Assembly: GCA_022578965.1 (NCBI GenBank) | Contig: MU400536.1 | Span: forward strand, 248,001 to 312,000 | Source of the DNA: Xylaria sp. FL1777 | Taxonomy: Eukaryota > Ascomycota > Sordariomycetes > Xylariales > Xylariaceae | DNA: 64,000 nt | Direction: 5' to 3' | Part shown: positions 1 to 12,031 of the stretch, piece by piece | Numbering within the stretch: position 1 is the stretch's first letter | How the letters are laid out: every line of letters starts with the position of its first letter | Program-made: the position numbers and the translations under genes | Notes under the pieces: generated by a model | Databases searched by the model: none | Told to the model about the DNA's origin: nothing | The model's input: the letters and a program-made list of their open reading frames with translations, nothing else

Positions 1-2642
1 GCTCACTCCGGCTGGACCATGAGACGCTGTCTTATTTCACCGCTGGGCTGCAGCAATAGCTGTTCTCCCTGAGTTTAAAGATTGACTCGTCTTCAACTGG
101 TAAGTAGTTTATTACTACTTACTCCTCGGTACACGAGTGGCCGAAACTGGATGTTGTCTATGGAGCGCCATTACCGTCGACTACTCAGAAATTAGCATAA
201 ACTTTTGTCATCTGACGGTGCCGTGCTGTAAGGTACCTAATGGCTCAGCTGGAGGTTTCATGATCTGATTTGTATCTCTATAGATATCTCTTTGTCCAGT
301 ATTGGCAGACGATATGGATGTGGCTTGATTCTTGAATCGGAGCTATGCCAGACGATGCGAGAACAAGAAGGGCACACTGCTGTAATATAATAAGCTGTTG
401 CAGAATAATCTTGTGGGGTATGGGATACGTGGATGAAATAACATAGCAGTGTATAGGTATAGGTACATCGTAGGTATGCACCGGTGCTTCTGCATTATCT
501 ACACAGAGGGGGTTCATCTCGTCGTCAGGGGAAGTCTGTATTCTAGAAATCAACCGGGGCTGTAGATGTGGCTAAGACACTGGCATATGTACTAAGTACT
601 TAAGTGCCTACTACACTGCGTGAGTGTCATCTATTCATGTAGTTAATCACTGGCAGGAGCAGGGGAGGGGAAGCTGTTACCGACTGTAGCGGTAAGTATT
701 GGTTGTACACACCTTCAAGTGATTACCTAATTGATACATGATGACTTAGGTACCTGCCACATGTAACTACCAAAATAACCGTGGTCAACCCTATCGGTCT
801 TATCGGAGATGTCCTTTTAAGCTAGTGAATCCCTCTTATTAGCCTCCATTGACAGCCCCCCTTTTCAATGTCTATATTCTGCTACTCTCCTAGGTGGTTT
901 TGTTCTTTAGAATTCTAACATGCGTATCTTACTTACCTATAGTAGTTATATGGATAGAGACCGGAATGCTCGGTTGTGGCGCAGCCGCCTGCTTGACTAG
1001 GTACCCTAGGGAGCCAGCACCACGAACCCTCATAACGAGCATCCTGTCGCCTACACTACACTACACTATGGGTTCGGCTGCAACAACACAGATGGTACTA
1101 TGTATACATTGACATAAGTACGCGCGTATACCCCCAACGTCTTAAATAGGCAACTTGTACCTATTCTATGATATACCAAATAGGTAATTGGCCGATCTAG
1201 TAGGTAGTCTTACAACTCGCTCGTTTCCAGCTTCGCTTGATGCTTCCCATAATGGGAAGCGTGGAATGCTAGTCTATCGCTAAACTACACGTCAAGTTCC
1301 GTGCCTGGTGGAATAATTGCCCGATATGAATTGTTACCTGTACCATTTTCCTCTTTTTTTAGTGGAAAGACATGATTGGCTCAGCTATATACATCATGTA
1401 CATGATTCCTTGTTGTAGAGGGCGGACCATCACCTACAATACCAGGACACCTGACAGATACGCTGCGCTGAAGAGTTAATGCAATGCTTGCCCCAACGCT
1501 TTACCAAATAAAGGATGCCTAGCTCGGGTTTAAAGCCCCCTGGCGACATATCGTTACGCCCTGGTACCATCCCGGCTGAATCCTGGTGTATTGCCACTAA
1601 CCTTGTGTATCTCTTCCCGCTTGCGCACAGATGGGGAAATGACGAAAAGCTGCCCGCTGAACCAGGTCTTCGGGATCGAAGATTACGGTGCGAGATTCAA
1701 GGACCCTTGTAAAATACGGTACTCTGGTATTCTAATTTTTGCGAGAAGAGCAGCTGAACCACGGTAAACTAATCGCAGTATAGTCTGTCTTAAGGTTCAT
1801 GTTCGTCTGCTCTACTAGAAAGATAGACTTGCTGCTACATCTATTTTGTAGGTAGCAAGCTGGTAGTTGCGATGCAAGAATACCTAGTACGGTCTCCTAT
1901 TGAAATACTTATGGCGTGCTGAAGTGAAAACCAGGTCAGTTGCTCCAATAGATAAGTCTTTGGATGGGCTCGAAATACCTCTTCTAACACTCGGAAATGA
2001 ATCCCCTGGATTACTTGTCCTGCTCTGCCTAACTGCTATTTCACTGAGCATCCCAGCCCCTGGGAAAGCTGAGCTTGTTGCGGTTCAGAAAAAGGACAAC
2101 TCTAGGTACACATTATCGCCCTAGATAATCCAGTGAGAATCTAGCTGTGTTACTAGTAAAAGGCTTGATGCTTTAAAGCCAGTGGCATTAATGTGGTCAA
2201 GCTCCAAGTTAGAAATACGCTGCATAATTATTGCTTAAGCACAAAATGTTTTTTTATATTATTATTACATCTTGAATTGTTAGTATTGCTCTTGCATATA
2301 TGAAAAGATTTCTTGCCTGCTCTTATATATTGCTAGAATTAAAATTTAACATGAAAACTTTAGCAACCATCGAAAGGAACTGTGCATGTACCTACCTACC
2401 TAAGTATGTTTAACACACCGTTCTTGCCAATTACCTAGGTTGGCAACCCTATCCTCAGCCTTCAACGATAATTATTCCAACTCGCTTGAATATCCCTCCA
2501 ATTCTTCAACCTTACAGTCTTTTATACCCCCTGTCACAAGTGCCTCATTTCACATAATCCACCCTTATCCTGCATTGAACCACACCGCATATACCACATG
2601 GTCTTAATATAGGACTTTCACATCTCGTCTAACTTTGACACC
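1..2642. other. Gene-poor left edge, no supported gene
   Basis: I find no reading frame here with a recognisable domain. The open frames are short (under about 90 codons) and lack intron structure that would join them. A frame around 1621-1760 reads as a small soluble segment containing the residues NQVFGIEDYGARFKDPC, but I could not tie it to a family, so it may be a remnant or chance. The last 500 bases are AT-rich and probably act as promoter and 5' leader of the gene starting at 2643. ACCTAGGT-type short palindromes begin here (2389-2405, 2433-2440). Confidence 0.5.
1242..1260. repeat. Perfect 19-base palindrome
   Basis: The sequence GCTTCCCATAATGGGAAGC is a perfect inverted repeat with 9-base arms around one central base. 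It sits in non-coding DNA. It could be a binding site for a dimeric protein or a chance hairpin; nothing nearby decides this. Confidence 0.6.
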
Positions 2643-3653
2643 ATGGTTCAATCCAAGCGCAAGTTGTTGCTTCCTGGGAATGGCAAAAGAACACAACAGA
2701 TATCCAATCCTCTAGGACGTATAGAGCTTAAAGATGTTGAGCTAGATCAAAGCTACCTCCTTCCATTCCGTAACAACTCGGTCGATAAGCCACTGTGGGA
2801 TCTTACTCTTAGTGTTCAGAATGGCAGTTTTGACGACCTGGATAGCCTGCTACGATCTATATATGGCAGGCCACCACAGCTCTCGGACGATTTTCCAATA
2901 TCTTCTCAAACCACGTTTCCCAGAACAATATTGGCCGATACCGCACTCTATAGAGCTTGGACTCCTCGAGCAACAGCCTTGATGTCTGGCAGGATCCCCC
3001 CTGATTCGACTGAGCCATGGCTTTGGAATAGCGTCATTGCACCTCGCATAGCGAATGTGCTACTACGCATGGCAAAGAACAGTTGGCCAAGTGGACTTGA
3101 AATCAGTGCCTACTTACACATGGTGCTAATCGACTTCATCAGCGGCCAACAGAGCCCGAAGGTCACAATAGAAAAACGTTTCGGGAGCTTCTTAGTGGAA
3201 GACGCGCCACGAGATGTCGAGTGGGACAATTCGATAATCAACAGCAAGCCAAGGTTCTTGATTCTTAGAAGGGGTGAAGAACTATTATCTAGCTACCATT
3301 GGTATGTTATCATTATTGATACCGATGCTAGGAAAGCGTATTGCTTTGACTCAAAGGTAGACCAACACTCTAGAGCCGACCATGGCGAAGACTTCGCCCT
3401 CCTTCAAAAGCAATGGGCTGCTCGGATATCTCAGATCCCACCACCAGACCAACTAATCGAACTTCCCTCTTTTCTCCAAACAAATGATTATAGTAGTGGA
3501 TTTATAAGCATATACCATGTTATGCTGCTGTTCCGCAAGCCCCTTGACTTAAGAAGCCTTGAACATGGCAGTGTCACTATGAGGCAAGAATGTTTTGACT
3601 ACATTATCAAGTCTGCTGAAAAACATATTGGATTAAGAATCAGGAAATCTTGA
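2643..3653 (+). CDS. Ulp1-like (C48) peptidase fold protein, probable pseudoenzyme
   Basis: A single-exon 336-residue protein with ATG in a good context (CACCATGG). The C-terminal half resembles the SUMO/NEDD8 protease (Ulp1) fold. A His lies in YHWYVIII (about residue 219) and an Asp in AYCFDS (about 236). A Gln box, QTNDYSSGF, starts near residue 279. In active enzymes that last box reads Q-x-N-x-x-D-C-G. Here D and C are both Ser, so the nucleophile position (about residue 285) is Ser, codon AGT, one base from TGT Cys. The N-terminal 150 residues have no domain I recognise. Active Ulp1 enzymes release SUMO precursors or conjugates in the nucleus; this one is likely inactive or a binding protein. 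It stands alone in an AT-rich region, consistent with an accessory or decaying gene. Family assignment is moderate; the Cys loss is directly visible. Confidence 0.6.
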   Translation: MVQSKRKLLLPGNGKRTQQISNPLGRIELKDVELDQSYLLPFRNNSVDKPLWDLTLSVQNGSFDDLDSLLRSIYGRPPQLSDDFPISSQTTFPRTILADTALYRAWTPRATALMSGRIPPDSTEPWLWNSVIAPRIANVLLRMAKNSWPSGLEISAYLHMVLIDFISGQQSPKVTIEKRFGSFLVEDAPRDVEWDNSIINSKPRFLILRRGEELLSSYHWYVIIIDTDARKAYCFDSKVDQHSRADHGEDFALLQKQWAARISQIPPPDQLIELPSFLQTNDYSSGFISIYHVMLLFRKPLDLRSLEHGSVTMRQECFDYIIKSAEKHIGLRIRKS

Positions 3654-3656
3654 ATG

Positions 3657-4530
3657 AACAATGTAGACATAGTGTTGATTTTCTTGAAAGGAGTTTACAG
3701 AGAACTTCTTGGCATATAACAGGCCTTAACACAACTGTTATATCAAAAGGAAATCTTCTGCTAAAGCTTAGAGCAGGTAAGAAAATTTTTAATGTATGGT
3801 AGAGCTACGCTAACAATTATAGATGTTAAACAGCTGTGCAACAACATTTTTGCTACGACCTAGCTCCAATGCAAACATCGAAGCCTCCGGAGCACCTAGT
3901 ACATAGCAGAAGATTTCTGGCCGCAAAATTCGCCGACCCGAATCAAAGAAACTCATAGCCTAGAGCTCAACTACTGTTATACATCAGCTCGCACAGGCTT
4001 GGAGGTGCTGTCGCGCAAAACGACGTCGTTGTTGCGGAATTGACAACAACGGTATTTATGCCCACCAACTCGACAGGTGCGCTCCCAACAGTCGGGTCGC
4101 ATTCGCCTTAAACATTGGTGTATGAAAAGGGATACAAGTAAACGGGGCAGCAGAAGTCAACGCTGAGAACCCTTGGAGAGCCTCATGATTACAAAAACGA
4201 CTGGTTTGAGGATTGATTGGATTATAGAGTCCTTCTCTACCTATAGATTGGGGTGTGTGTATTCCTGGTTGTGGTACCTCTGCGTTGTGTGCGGTATTAG
4301 GTGCGGATGAGTACGTTATTCAGAAGTGGCTCTCCATCACAAGGCTTCACCTTCACATTTACTTGAGCACTCACTGGCCTAGATGTTCCTATCTCACCTT
4401 AAAATCAAATTTCCTTGTAAAGTTGAGAATAACGGCATCAGTAGTGCCTCCTCTTAACTGCCGTAAAGAGTCTTTTAAATCTAGCTTATCTTATATGAAA
4501 ACCTTGTCATTTAGCTGAGAGCACCAGACC
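3657..4530. other. Spacer with inverted repeats, no gene
   Basis: No supportable gene. An open frame at 4255-4518 (87 codons) shows no recognised family and no good start context. The stretch probably holds the 3' ends of the two converging genes on either side. A small cluster of inverted repeats lies at 4019-4051. Confidence 0.5.
4019..4051. repeat. Palindrome plus hairpin
   Basis: AACGACGTCGTT (4019-4030) is a perfect 12-base palindrome. Overlapping it, CGTTGTTG (4027-4034) pairs with CAACAACG (4044-4051) to give an 8-base-pair hairpin with a 9-base loop. The function is unknown. Confidence 0.45.
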
Positions 4531-6429
4531 TTATGAAACGCCTAGAGCATTAAACCATCGCCAGCTAATATCCTCATTATTGAAGCATTTTCCAAGTCTC
4601 ACCCTCTCTCTTGTCTCAATCTCTACAATATGTAGCCCAGCACCCTGCCTCCAGAATACTCTTAGCCGACCCGATTCCGAGATTCCCATAACAGCCGGGT
4701 CCTCCTGTGGCTTTAGCGCACCGCGAAGCGCGTTTAGATCAGCGATGACATGGATGCTCTGGGCTTGGAGGTCGGCATAGAGGACTCGGTTGCGCTGGTC
4801 CAGCAAGTAGATCAGGTGGCCGTTAGGCGAGTTACGCGCCGTGCTGCAGCGGATGCGGAAATCTGGGATGCTGCTTGACGGGGTTGGGGGAAGATGTCGG
4901 TCCCTCGGCGCGAGGAATAAAGGGTATGGTGTCGTGGTTAGGCCGGTAATTAATCCCGTGGCGAGGGCCGGGTGGAAATTGATCGTTGTTAGGCCTTGAC
5001 CATCCTGTATGCCTTTGTTAGCGGAGATACATGCAAACTAATTAGGAGGTGGAGGGCGCGCTACTCACTGTGGGCATTCTACACGGCCATAGTGTCAACG
5101 GGTAGTTAGAACCTGGCTCGCATCGCCAAACGTGTGTGAAAACGACGTCGTCCTCCTCGGATCGGATGACATCGCGTTTCTGAGTCGACACCGCTAGGCA
5201 TGAACTATCCCCCGCGAAATTCATCACTTGGAAACGCGCCATCGAAGGATTAGTCAGTTCGGGGATACGTAAGACCCTCAGCCACTGCTGCTCAGCGCCT
5301 TGATAATAGAGAAGTAGCACTTTTGTTCCGAAACCGACGGCGACGAATGCGTTGTTTGGGGATATGGCTAGGCATCGGGGTTCGGTGTGGTCGTCCAATG
5401 GGTATACGCTTGACCGTTCTGGCAGGCCGCTACAATGGACGATGAGAAGCGAGAGCCTCTATGTCGCAATGTTAGATTCGATGTAGAGATAGGAGGAGAG
5501 ACTCGCCGTTTACTTACTCGCTGATTAGCGACATTATGTGCGACTATGGCAGCAATCCATTCGCTTCCCTCGACAGCGAATCTTAGATTTGTTGACCGAT
5601 CTATGTCTGTATTACCCGGTAACAACTCGCCTAGGCTGATAGATCGGTGAACCGGTGCTCCTAAATCCATTCTCACTATGGCATTGCCATCTTTTTTCCA
5701 TACTAGCAAGGCTCCGCCAGTAAGCGCAAAGGTAAATGACATGAACTTCGGGAGCGCGGAGTCGTTGCTCTCTTGTGAGTACATTGATCTTGGCTGAGGA
5801 TTCTTGCGATCGGATTTTATCTTTGAACCATGCCATTTAATGTTAAAGAGTCCATTGCGCTTCTGCTCTGGTGACGCCGTTGAAGGTGGCGACCGAGTAG
5901 CAGGTCGGAACTCTTCAAGGTGACTATCAATAATGCTAAGCGACGCTATGGGCTCTGGTAAGGTTGGGCTAGGAGGGTTTCGTATCAGTGATGTGTTGAA
6001 TGACTGTGAGGAGTGTTGCGATACACTTTCCGTTGATTTTTGAGAATAGTGAGAAGGGTAGTGTTGTCTTGATATTGCTTGCCACGGCGAATCGAACCTC
6101 TCTTGAGGAAGCGGAGGTGTTAATGTGATGTCAGATATTATAGGCGAGCCAGTAGGTGCAAAGCAGAGCGACGGGATATGCCTTGCTTTTGTTGTAAGTT
6201 GACCACATGCTGGACATAATGAGGACGAGTGCTCAAAGTCAGAAAGTCCCGTCTACGTTTGTTAGCAATAGGGAGTGTGAGAAGCATATAGAGGCCTTAC
6301 AGATGAGGCTGATTCTTTCCTTGGGCCAAGGCGATCAAGTTGGACAATATGAAGACTTGGACAGTTTACCACGAAGTATACCTCACGTGCCTGGTTAGCA
6401 ACAGGGATTTTCTCTTCCGACGCTTTCAT
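4531..6429 (-). CDS. Fungal beta-propeller-like (WD40-related) protein, unnamed
   Basis: Four exons can be joined in frame: 6429-6301, 6252-5518, 5458-5069 and 5004-4531, giving 575 residues. The introns have GTAAGG, GTAAGT and GTGAGT donors, and the first has a textbook GCTAAC branch. The start, MKASEEKIP, is the first ATG after an in-frame stop. Near residue 55 a CPACG pair suggests half of a zinc knuckle. Residues 70-200 are Ser/Pro-rich and likely disordered. From about 210 to the end, propeller-like blades recur, for example FMSFTFALTGGALLVWKKDG, CLAISPNNAFVAVGFG, RFQVMNFAGDSSCLAVST and SPNGHLIYLLDQ. No catalytic motif is visible. It is probably a scaffold in the cytoplasm or nucleus. 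I do not recognise a named orthologue. The gene model is good; the function is unknown. Confidence 0.65.
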
Positions 6430-7501
6430 GATGAGCGATACACAATGCTACAAAGATCGCAAATTCAGCTAAGAAGCGAATAATATTCCTATTAGATGAA
6501 TGTTAAAGTTAATGTGTATACTTCCACAACGGAACTCAAAGCCTGGTCCTAGCTATACAGCAGTGTGACGACCGGCTGGTTTTGACGACGACAGGCTGAC
6601 GTTATCAATCAGAACATCTGCCGAAAATCCAAGTGAATGACTGGACAGACGAACCATTGGTTATAGCTCATGTAGCAATCCGAGACGTCTCGTCGGCAGC
6701 TTAGAAACCACATCGCTGTGGCTTCTCATGTCGTACATCAAGTCATTGGCTTGCATGTGCCAATGTAAAGGCGGGAGATGATTGCGTGCACTGAGGTATA
6801 AGATTACGCATAACTGTATCCTTGCTTGATAAGCGGGAATGACTGCTTTTGGATGACATACTGCGTAGGTGCAGAAAGCGGCTGTGAAGCTAATAGGCTG
6901 AACAAGGATTGGGGAAAGCCTCATGTCGACTTGAGAGGTTGGAGTGGTGAGGGCTTGCCGAAGTAGGATCTCACACACCCATTCCTCTCGCAGACGAAGG
7001 ACGATGCGGTGTTGAGGGGTAGCTCTTCATCCAATCTCAGCCTTTCCCCTTCGTGATGGCGTTGGTGGCAAAGGTTCGGGCATCGTCAAGCTCAGCAGCC
7101 AGATTGGGGGCAGGCTTTTGCACACTGCATCTCCGACCCGTCAGCTGGCGCCAAGGTCGAGGGATGACCTCCTGCTCTAAGCCCCCAAACTGATTAGCAT
7201 CTAGTAGAGTTCCCTTTTCGTGTCAGAATGAACACAATACTGCTTAGGAACCATGGTAATAGACCTGCAGTGCAACACATGAGTATGGGCCTAACCTCGC
7301 ATACTATAATCGGTCTCGAAACGTCGTAGTCACTACCTTGAGTTGGACAAGGCGATTAGACTATTTATCCTCTTGACCATATATATCCCAGTCATATATG
7401 TGAATGGTATAATCATTTGGGCGAGTACTTCTTAAGCGTCCCAAAGCCCGCATTGCAGGAGATCTCTCGAGCCAGAAAGCACCTTTTCAGACTTAATAGA
7501 A
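6430..7501. other. Divergent promoter region, possible degraded ORF
   Basis: This stretch separates two genes transcribed away from each other, so it should hold both promoters. A 105-codon frame on the minus strand (6978-6661) vaguely recalls the helical end of a fungal Zn2Cys6 regulator, but no zinc cluster or neighbouring exon is present, so I do not call a gene. Otherwise I see nothing. Confidence 0.45.
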
Positions 7502-9838
7502 ATGGCATCACAGGATATTGATATGGAAAAGCCAGACTCCTCGCAGCCAACGTCCGCGGCACTGGCCACGCGTGGGTTGACGGAGTATCCAAAGACCCCA
7601 TCAACCCAACTTCGGTCAGACTTGATTTTCTTTGGCCATTCTCACTTCAATGATAAGATGACTGACTTTAAGTAGGCCGATGCTTTCTGAACACCATGTG
7701 AACATGATGTCTTTCTCGCAATGCATAGGCATTGGGCTCTTTCTCCAGACAGGAAGAATCATATACTTATCAGGACCTGGTCTAGCAACGATTGCCTATA
7801 TTCTCGCCGGCACGGTGTTATGGTCCTGCGCCGCCTGTTTAGGTGAAATGGCAGCATTGTTTCCTGTAAAGGGACCTATCATCGAGTTCCCACGGCGGTT
7901 TCTCGACGAGTCTCTCGGATATAGCACTGGTTGGCTTGCATGGTGTGTACTGTCTCATATTGGTCTATGCTGCTCATAGCTGATAACGCTAGGTTTTCTT
8001 GGATTATTTTGATCGCAGCAGAGCTTGTTGCTATAACTCACATTTTTCAGTTCAAATACCCCCCGGAATTGTTAACTGAAGCTCACTATCCAGATCCGAA
8101 TCTCGAGTTCCAGCCGAGGGTTAGTCTCTAGTTCTTTCTCAAAGTTCGACTCTGAGACCATGTAGCGTCTATCTATTGTTTAATGTTTCGACCTTTTTAC
8201 ACTCGGTCTTTCCCCGCTGACCCTCGATCTCGAATAGGTTTCACCGGCTGTTCTTGTGTTTAGCTTTCTTATAATCATGGTACTGATTAACATGTTGCCC
8301 GTGCGACAACTTGGTCGTATAGAATATATTTTCGGACTAATCAAAATGCTTTTCATCATTTTGATGATCCTCTTGAACGTGGCTTTGCAAATCCAGCGGC
8401 CACTCGGACAGGAGGCATTGTGGACGTACAATGACCCCTACAGCTTCAAGTCCAATAACCTGACGCTGCCGAGTGGTTTCGTTGCAACAGGTGGGCCAGC
8501 TCAGCTTGGGGCGTTTGTAAGTGGTATCTCGTTATCTATTGTAATAGGGAGAGGGGAGGGCGAGGCAGCGTGGGCTGATGTGCTCTTTCTCAGTGGGACT
8601 CATTGAATTCTTGCCTGTTCGGTCTTATTGGGTTCGAGACAATTGCTATTACAGCGGCCGAGAACCGCGACTTGCGTACTGAGGAGACAGTGAAGATCGG
8701 AACGCGCAAGATCGCGTTACGCATCATATTGCTGTATTCGTTAGCTACCTTTACCGTCGGCTTCAATGTGCCATACACGTACCCTCAAATTGTCGACAAT
8801 AAGATCATCTCCTTCGGCTACGGACAGAACTGCGTCTTCGTCATCTCGCCGATACTAAATCGGCTCCGTGGGTGGCCATACTTTATCAACGACTTCATCA
8901 TTTTCTCCGCGACCACAGCCGGCGGAAATGGGCTGTATAATGCATCGCGCACGCTACACGCATTAGCGGCCATACCGGAAGTATGGCCAGAATTTGCTCC
9001 CGTCCAGACGCTTCGTCGAAGACTACAGCGTACAAGTTACGGGGTCCCGCACGCAGCGGTCCTGCTCAGTGCCGCCTTTGGCATGATTGGGTTTCTCGCC
9101 GTTAATGAGGATTCTCAATTGGTAAATCTTGGACACCCTCCAACAGCACATCGATCAGGGCTTACCTGGGTGGTCAGATTCTCGGCAGACTTGTTCGGTT
9201 CTCGGTAACTCTATTGACGATCACATATGGCCTGATGGCTGCGTGTTTTTTATCGTTCTTTAGAAGGTAAATGGTCCTATTCTCACTGTTGATATAACAA
9301 GCTTCTGCTAAACCCCAGACAGCCTCAAAGCGGCCGCAGAAGGTAGAGACGAGAACATTGATAACAAGGACGACCCGGGCGTTCGTCAACTGTATGATCG
9401 GCAGAACCCGCAATACCCGTACAGGTCTCACGGCCAGTGGCTACGGGCAGTATACGGATTATTTGGATGCAGTGTACTCGTTCTGTTTAACGGCTGGCGA
9501 ACGTTTTCAGCGCCATTCAGCGCGGGTGACTTCGTAGCGTGCTATATAGGGGTAGGATCCAGACTGTCAAGAAGCTTATCGTAGAAGGCGTCATCATGCT
9601 GACCATTTAACAGATCGTACTGCTCGTCGTCCTAACAGCACTCTATCAAATCAAGTTCTGGGGTTGGAACCCTCGTAACTGGCAGCGAAGAGCGACAAAC
9701 GAGCTACAGATACCACGCCCAGAAATAGCAACCTCAGTCCCAAGACGGGGACAGCTTGCGCTCGTAGACACTGATAATCTCTTCATTTGGGAAAACGTGA
9801 AGATTTTCGGCAGGTGGCTTTGGGTGTGGCTGAAGTAG
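7502..9838 (+). CDS. Amino-acid permease, yeast AAT family (APC superfamily)
   Basis: An eight-exon gene encoding about 618 residues: 7502-7614, 7676-7942, 7993-8119, 8238-8516, 8594-9121, 9178-9266, 9323-9551 and 9614-9838. The protein would import amino acids with protons across the plasma membrane. The first transmembrane region keeps the family pattern LSEHHVNMMSFSQCIGIGLF, followed by SGPGLATIAYILAG, and later GFETIAITAAENRD and FSATTAGGNGLYNASRTLHA. Twelve hydrophobic segments fit the usual topology, with a soluble N-terminus (about 40 residues) and C-terminus. Unspliced, the gene looks broken: intron 1 contains a TAG, and exons change frame at every junction. Spliced as above, no stop remains. 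The weakest junction is intron 1 (donor GTCAGA), where a different donor is possible. Substrate range cannot be read from sequence. Confidence 0.82.
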
Positions 9839-9939
9839 GATAGAAGATTAGGTAACGCATATAGGTACTTAGAGAAAGTTGACATGGCGATGGTGTTGAC
9901 CGTGGTTGACCGTGGTTGTGATAGGAAAGGTCTGTACCT

Positions 9940-9968
9940 ACCTACCTAAGTTATGTACTTAGGTAGGT
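9940..9968. repeat. Hairpin of the ACCTACCT family
   Basis: ACCTACCTAAGT (9940-9951) is the exact reverse complement of ACTTAGGTAGGT (9957-9968), separated by five bases. This is a perfect 12-base-pair stem. It lies between convergent genes, so a role in 3'-end formation is possible, but related words occur throughout the spacers. Confidence 0.7.
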
Positions 9969-10006
9969 CATGGCAGGGCGTACGGGGCATAGGGCACCGG
10001 TGTTAG

Positions 10007-10016
10007 TACCTAGGTA
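10007..10016. repeat. TACCTAGGTA palindrome
   Basis: This is one exact copy of a ten-base palindrome found at least eight times in the window, always between genes. Confidence 0.7.
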
Positions 10017-10393
10017 GGCCTAAATCTTAGCAATGTTAGTGGTCTTAGCTTTCGCTAGCGGGCGCTATATGGTACCTACGATCAGCAGCCTCCATACAGT
10101 AACTTACATCGCTGTAGCTGAGATGAGAGAACGGGGAGTACCTATTCAAAGAGTCGAGGAACAAGCTGGACAAATCTTTGAATTAGGTAGGTAGTTTAGG
10201 TGATACTAGGTAATTAAATCCTTTTTATGAAATATGCTCTCGTAGTTATAAATGATCATTTGAACGCCCACCCAACTTCCCGACGTTACAAAACGTTGTA
10301 TATCAATCCATAGCCCACTCACTTCCGTATCTAAATAAACTACTCATATTCGCCTCCCACTTTCTCAATGACTGTCCAATATATTTACCATGT

Positions 10394-11173
10394 TCACAAC
10401 TTCGCCATTTCTTTCCTATCTCTATCCGGAACCTGCACCCAAACTGTCCCCGGCGCCTCGCCCTCCCTCTCAGCTTTGCCCCCGTCCTCAAGAGCAACCT
10501 CCTGACAATCTTCCACAGGGACATCGTTCGCAAACTGCACGACCACGAAATCGATCGTCGAATCCGGGGGCCCAAGAGCAACCATGGGCGCATGCCACGT
10601 CCCCGCGCCATAAGTCACAGCCTGCTCGCCCGTCGCCACGAACGCCCTCAACCGCCGCACGTCAGGGAGACCACGACCCGGCAGCCCAACTCCGTCCGGC
10701 ACAGGCAGACTGGCGTCGTCGCCCGTAGGCTCCAGCGTCGGCGCGACGATAACGAGATACCGCTTCGCCGTGTCCGCCGTGAGGGGGACGAAGGTCTGCG
10801 ACGTGAAGGGGTGACGCTCGAGGACCACAGCGCGAATACCATCCGCCTCACCTCCTTGATCCCTCGAGACGAGCGTCCGCGCGCCACACACGAACATGGT
10901 CATCCTCGGAGTCCCTGCCTTGCGACTCGGCGCCGAGCCGTAGAGATCCCGCAGCGACGCGATCGCCCTGTACTGGATGGCCGTCCCCTGGTTGGCGGAG
11001 ACGGCGCCGCAGGGCAGCTCGCCGAGTGCAATAGCCTCAGGCGCCGTGTTGGAGGGCCTGGACTCCGGCCGCGGGTTCGCGATCACGTCGCCGAACGGCG
11101 CGAAGGCGTCACGGGTCAGCGGCACCGCTATGACGGCGAGGGGCTCCGTGACGGGTATTGTCCGCACGAGCAT
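10394..11173 (-). CDS. DAL3: Ureidoglycolate lyase (AllA/DAL3 family)
   Basis: A single-exon 259-residue protein. I start it at the first ATG (MLVRTIPVTEP); the frame extends 15 bases further but only with a GTG. The enzyme (EC 4.3.2.3) splits ureidoglycolate to glyoxylate and urea, the last step of allantoin breakdown. Family hallmarks are FAPFGDVI near the N-terminus, ERHPFTSQTFVPL in the middle, and GAGTWHAPM followed by FVVVQFAND near the C-terminus. The GTWH histidine belongs to the active-site barrel. The length is usual for fungi, which carry inserts compared with the bacterial enzyme of about 160 residues. The gene is clearly GC-richer than its spacers. GATA motifs just upstream suggest nitrogen-catabolite control. 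The C-terminal tail is charged and variable. Confidence 0.88.
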   Translation of the reverse strand: MLVRTIPVTEPLAVIAVPLTRDAFAPFGDVIANPRPESRPSNTAPEAIALGELPCGAVSANQGTAIQYRAIASLRDLYGSAPSRKAGTPRMTMFVCGARTLVSRDQGGEADGIRAVVLERHPFTSQTFVPLTADTAKRYLVIVAPTLEPTGDDASLPVPDGVGLPGRGLPDVRRLRAFVATGEQAVTYGAGTWHAPMVALGPPDSTIDFVVVQFANDVPVEDCQEVALEDGGKAEREGEAPGTVWVQVPDRDRKEMAKL

Positions 11174-12031
11174 GACGAGGTAGGACACGCGACACGGTTA
11201 CGTAGATACGATTGAGTTGCTGGGTAGATATCTGGGCCCCTGGACGATGCAACCCATGACTGTCAGAGAGGAGTGTTGTCGGGGCCAGCGGGCCTTGTGG
11301 ATAAATCGGAGATAGGAAGATAAGTAGAAGATACTTAGTAGGCACTGGATTGGTGCTGCGGATAATTTCGATCTGCGTACCACCTGACGGAGTACTTCGT
11401 CTATAACTTAATTGACAAAGCTTACACATCTTAATTGTCATCACATTCATCGCATATCCCATCTTCAAGAACTCCATAAACGTGTGAGATCTCTTGATTG
11501 ATCAATATTAGCTATTATTCCGTGGCATGGATTCCACGAGATTCCGGAGACTACCCCAATTTTGGTTCACTAAACCATCCTATCATCGTCTCCGTTCATA
11601 CCACCCCCAGTTTCATCACCCACATCCACTGAGACTCTCCATCCACACAAGGGATCTCAACTGAATGAAAATACATCAATTTTACCACAGCAACAAGAAA
11701 GGCAAAATATATATGCAGGTAACTATTCAGTCCTTGCGTCGTAGTACCGTCGACCTCGATTGCGCGTGACAAGTTCAACAAAACAAGCAATCCCTGCTTG
11801 CAATCGTGCAGAGAGCCTAAGAGAGCCGAACACAACGAGCTCAGCAATGTGGCACCCAGAATAGGGTTACCCCCGACATAGCTTTATCCTCAGATCGGAA
11901 AGAGATCTGGGTGAATTCCTAGCCGTGTCGCCGCGAGCGGTTTAGAACTCGCGATTCTGCTGAACGAGCCAACTTGTCTCGTCCGTGAGCTTCCAAACCT
12001 CATCATCGGAAAGACCAGATGTAAGCTGTTT
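11174..12031. other. Promoter of DAL3-like gene and 3' flank of the methyltransferase gene
   Basis: No gene is supported. Both flanking genes are on the minus strand, so this holds the lyase promoter (GATA cluster near 11.3 kb) and the DNMT5-like gene's downstream region. A frame at 11596-11847 has no recognised family. Confidence 0.5.
11300..11334 (-). promoter_or_regulatory. GATA-site cluster upstream of ureidoglycolate lyase
   Basis: Read on the plus strand, four GATA cores fall in 35 bases: GATAA (11300), GATAG (11311), GATAA (11319) and GATAC (11330). The middle two match HGATAR, the site used by AreA/Gln3-type nitrogen regulators. They lie about 130-150 bases before the start codon of an allantoin-pathway gene, the kind of gene such factors control in other fungi. 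The sites are seen; the regulation is inferred. Confidence 0.5.

Larger units (their letters stand above)
9839..10393. other. Convergent spacer rich in ACCTAGGT-type repeats
   Basis: This stretch lies between the 3' ends of the permease and the ureidoglycolate lyase. It has no gene. It is packed with ACCTACCT/AGGTAGGT words, including a 12-base-pair hairpin and a TACCTAGGTA palindrome listed separately. It may carry both terminators. Confidence 0.6.
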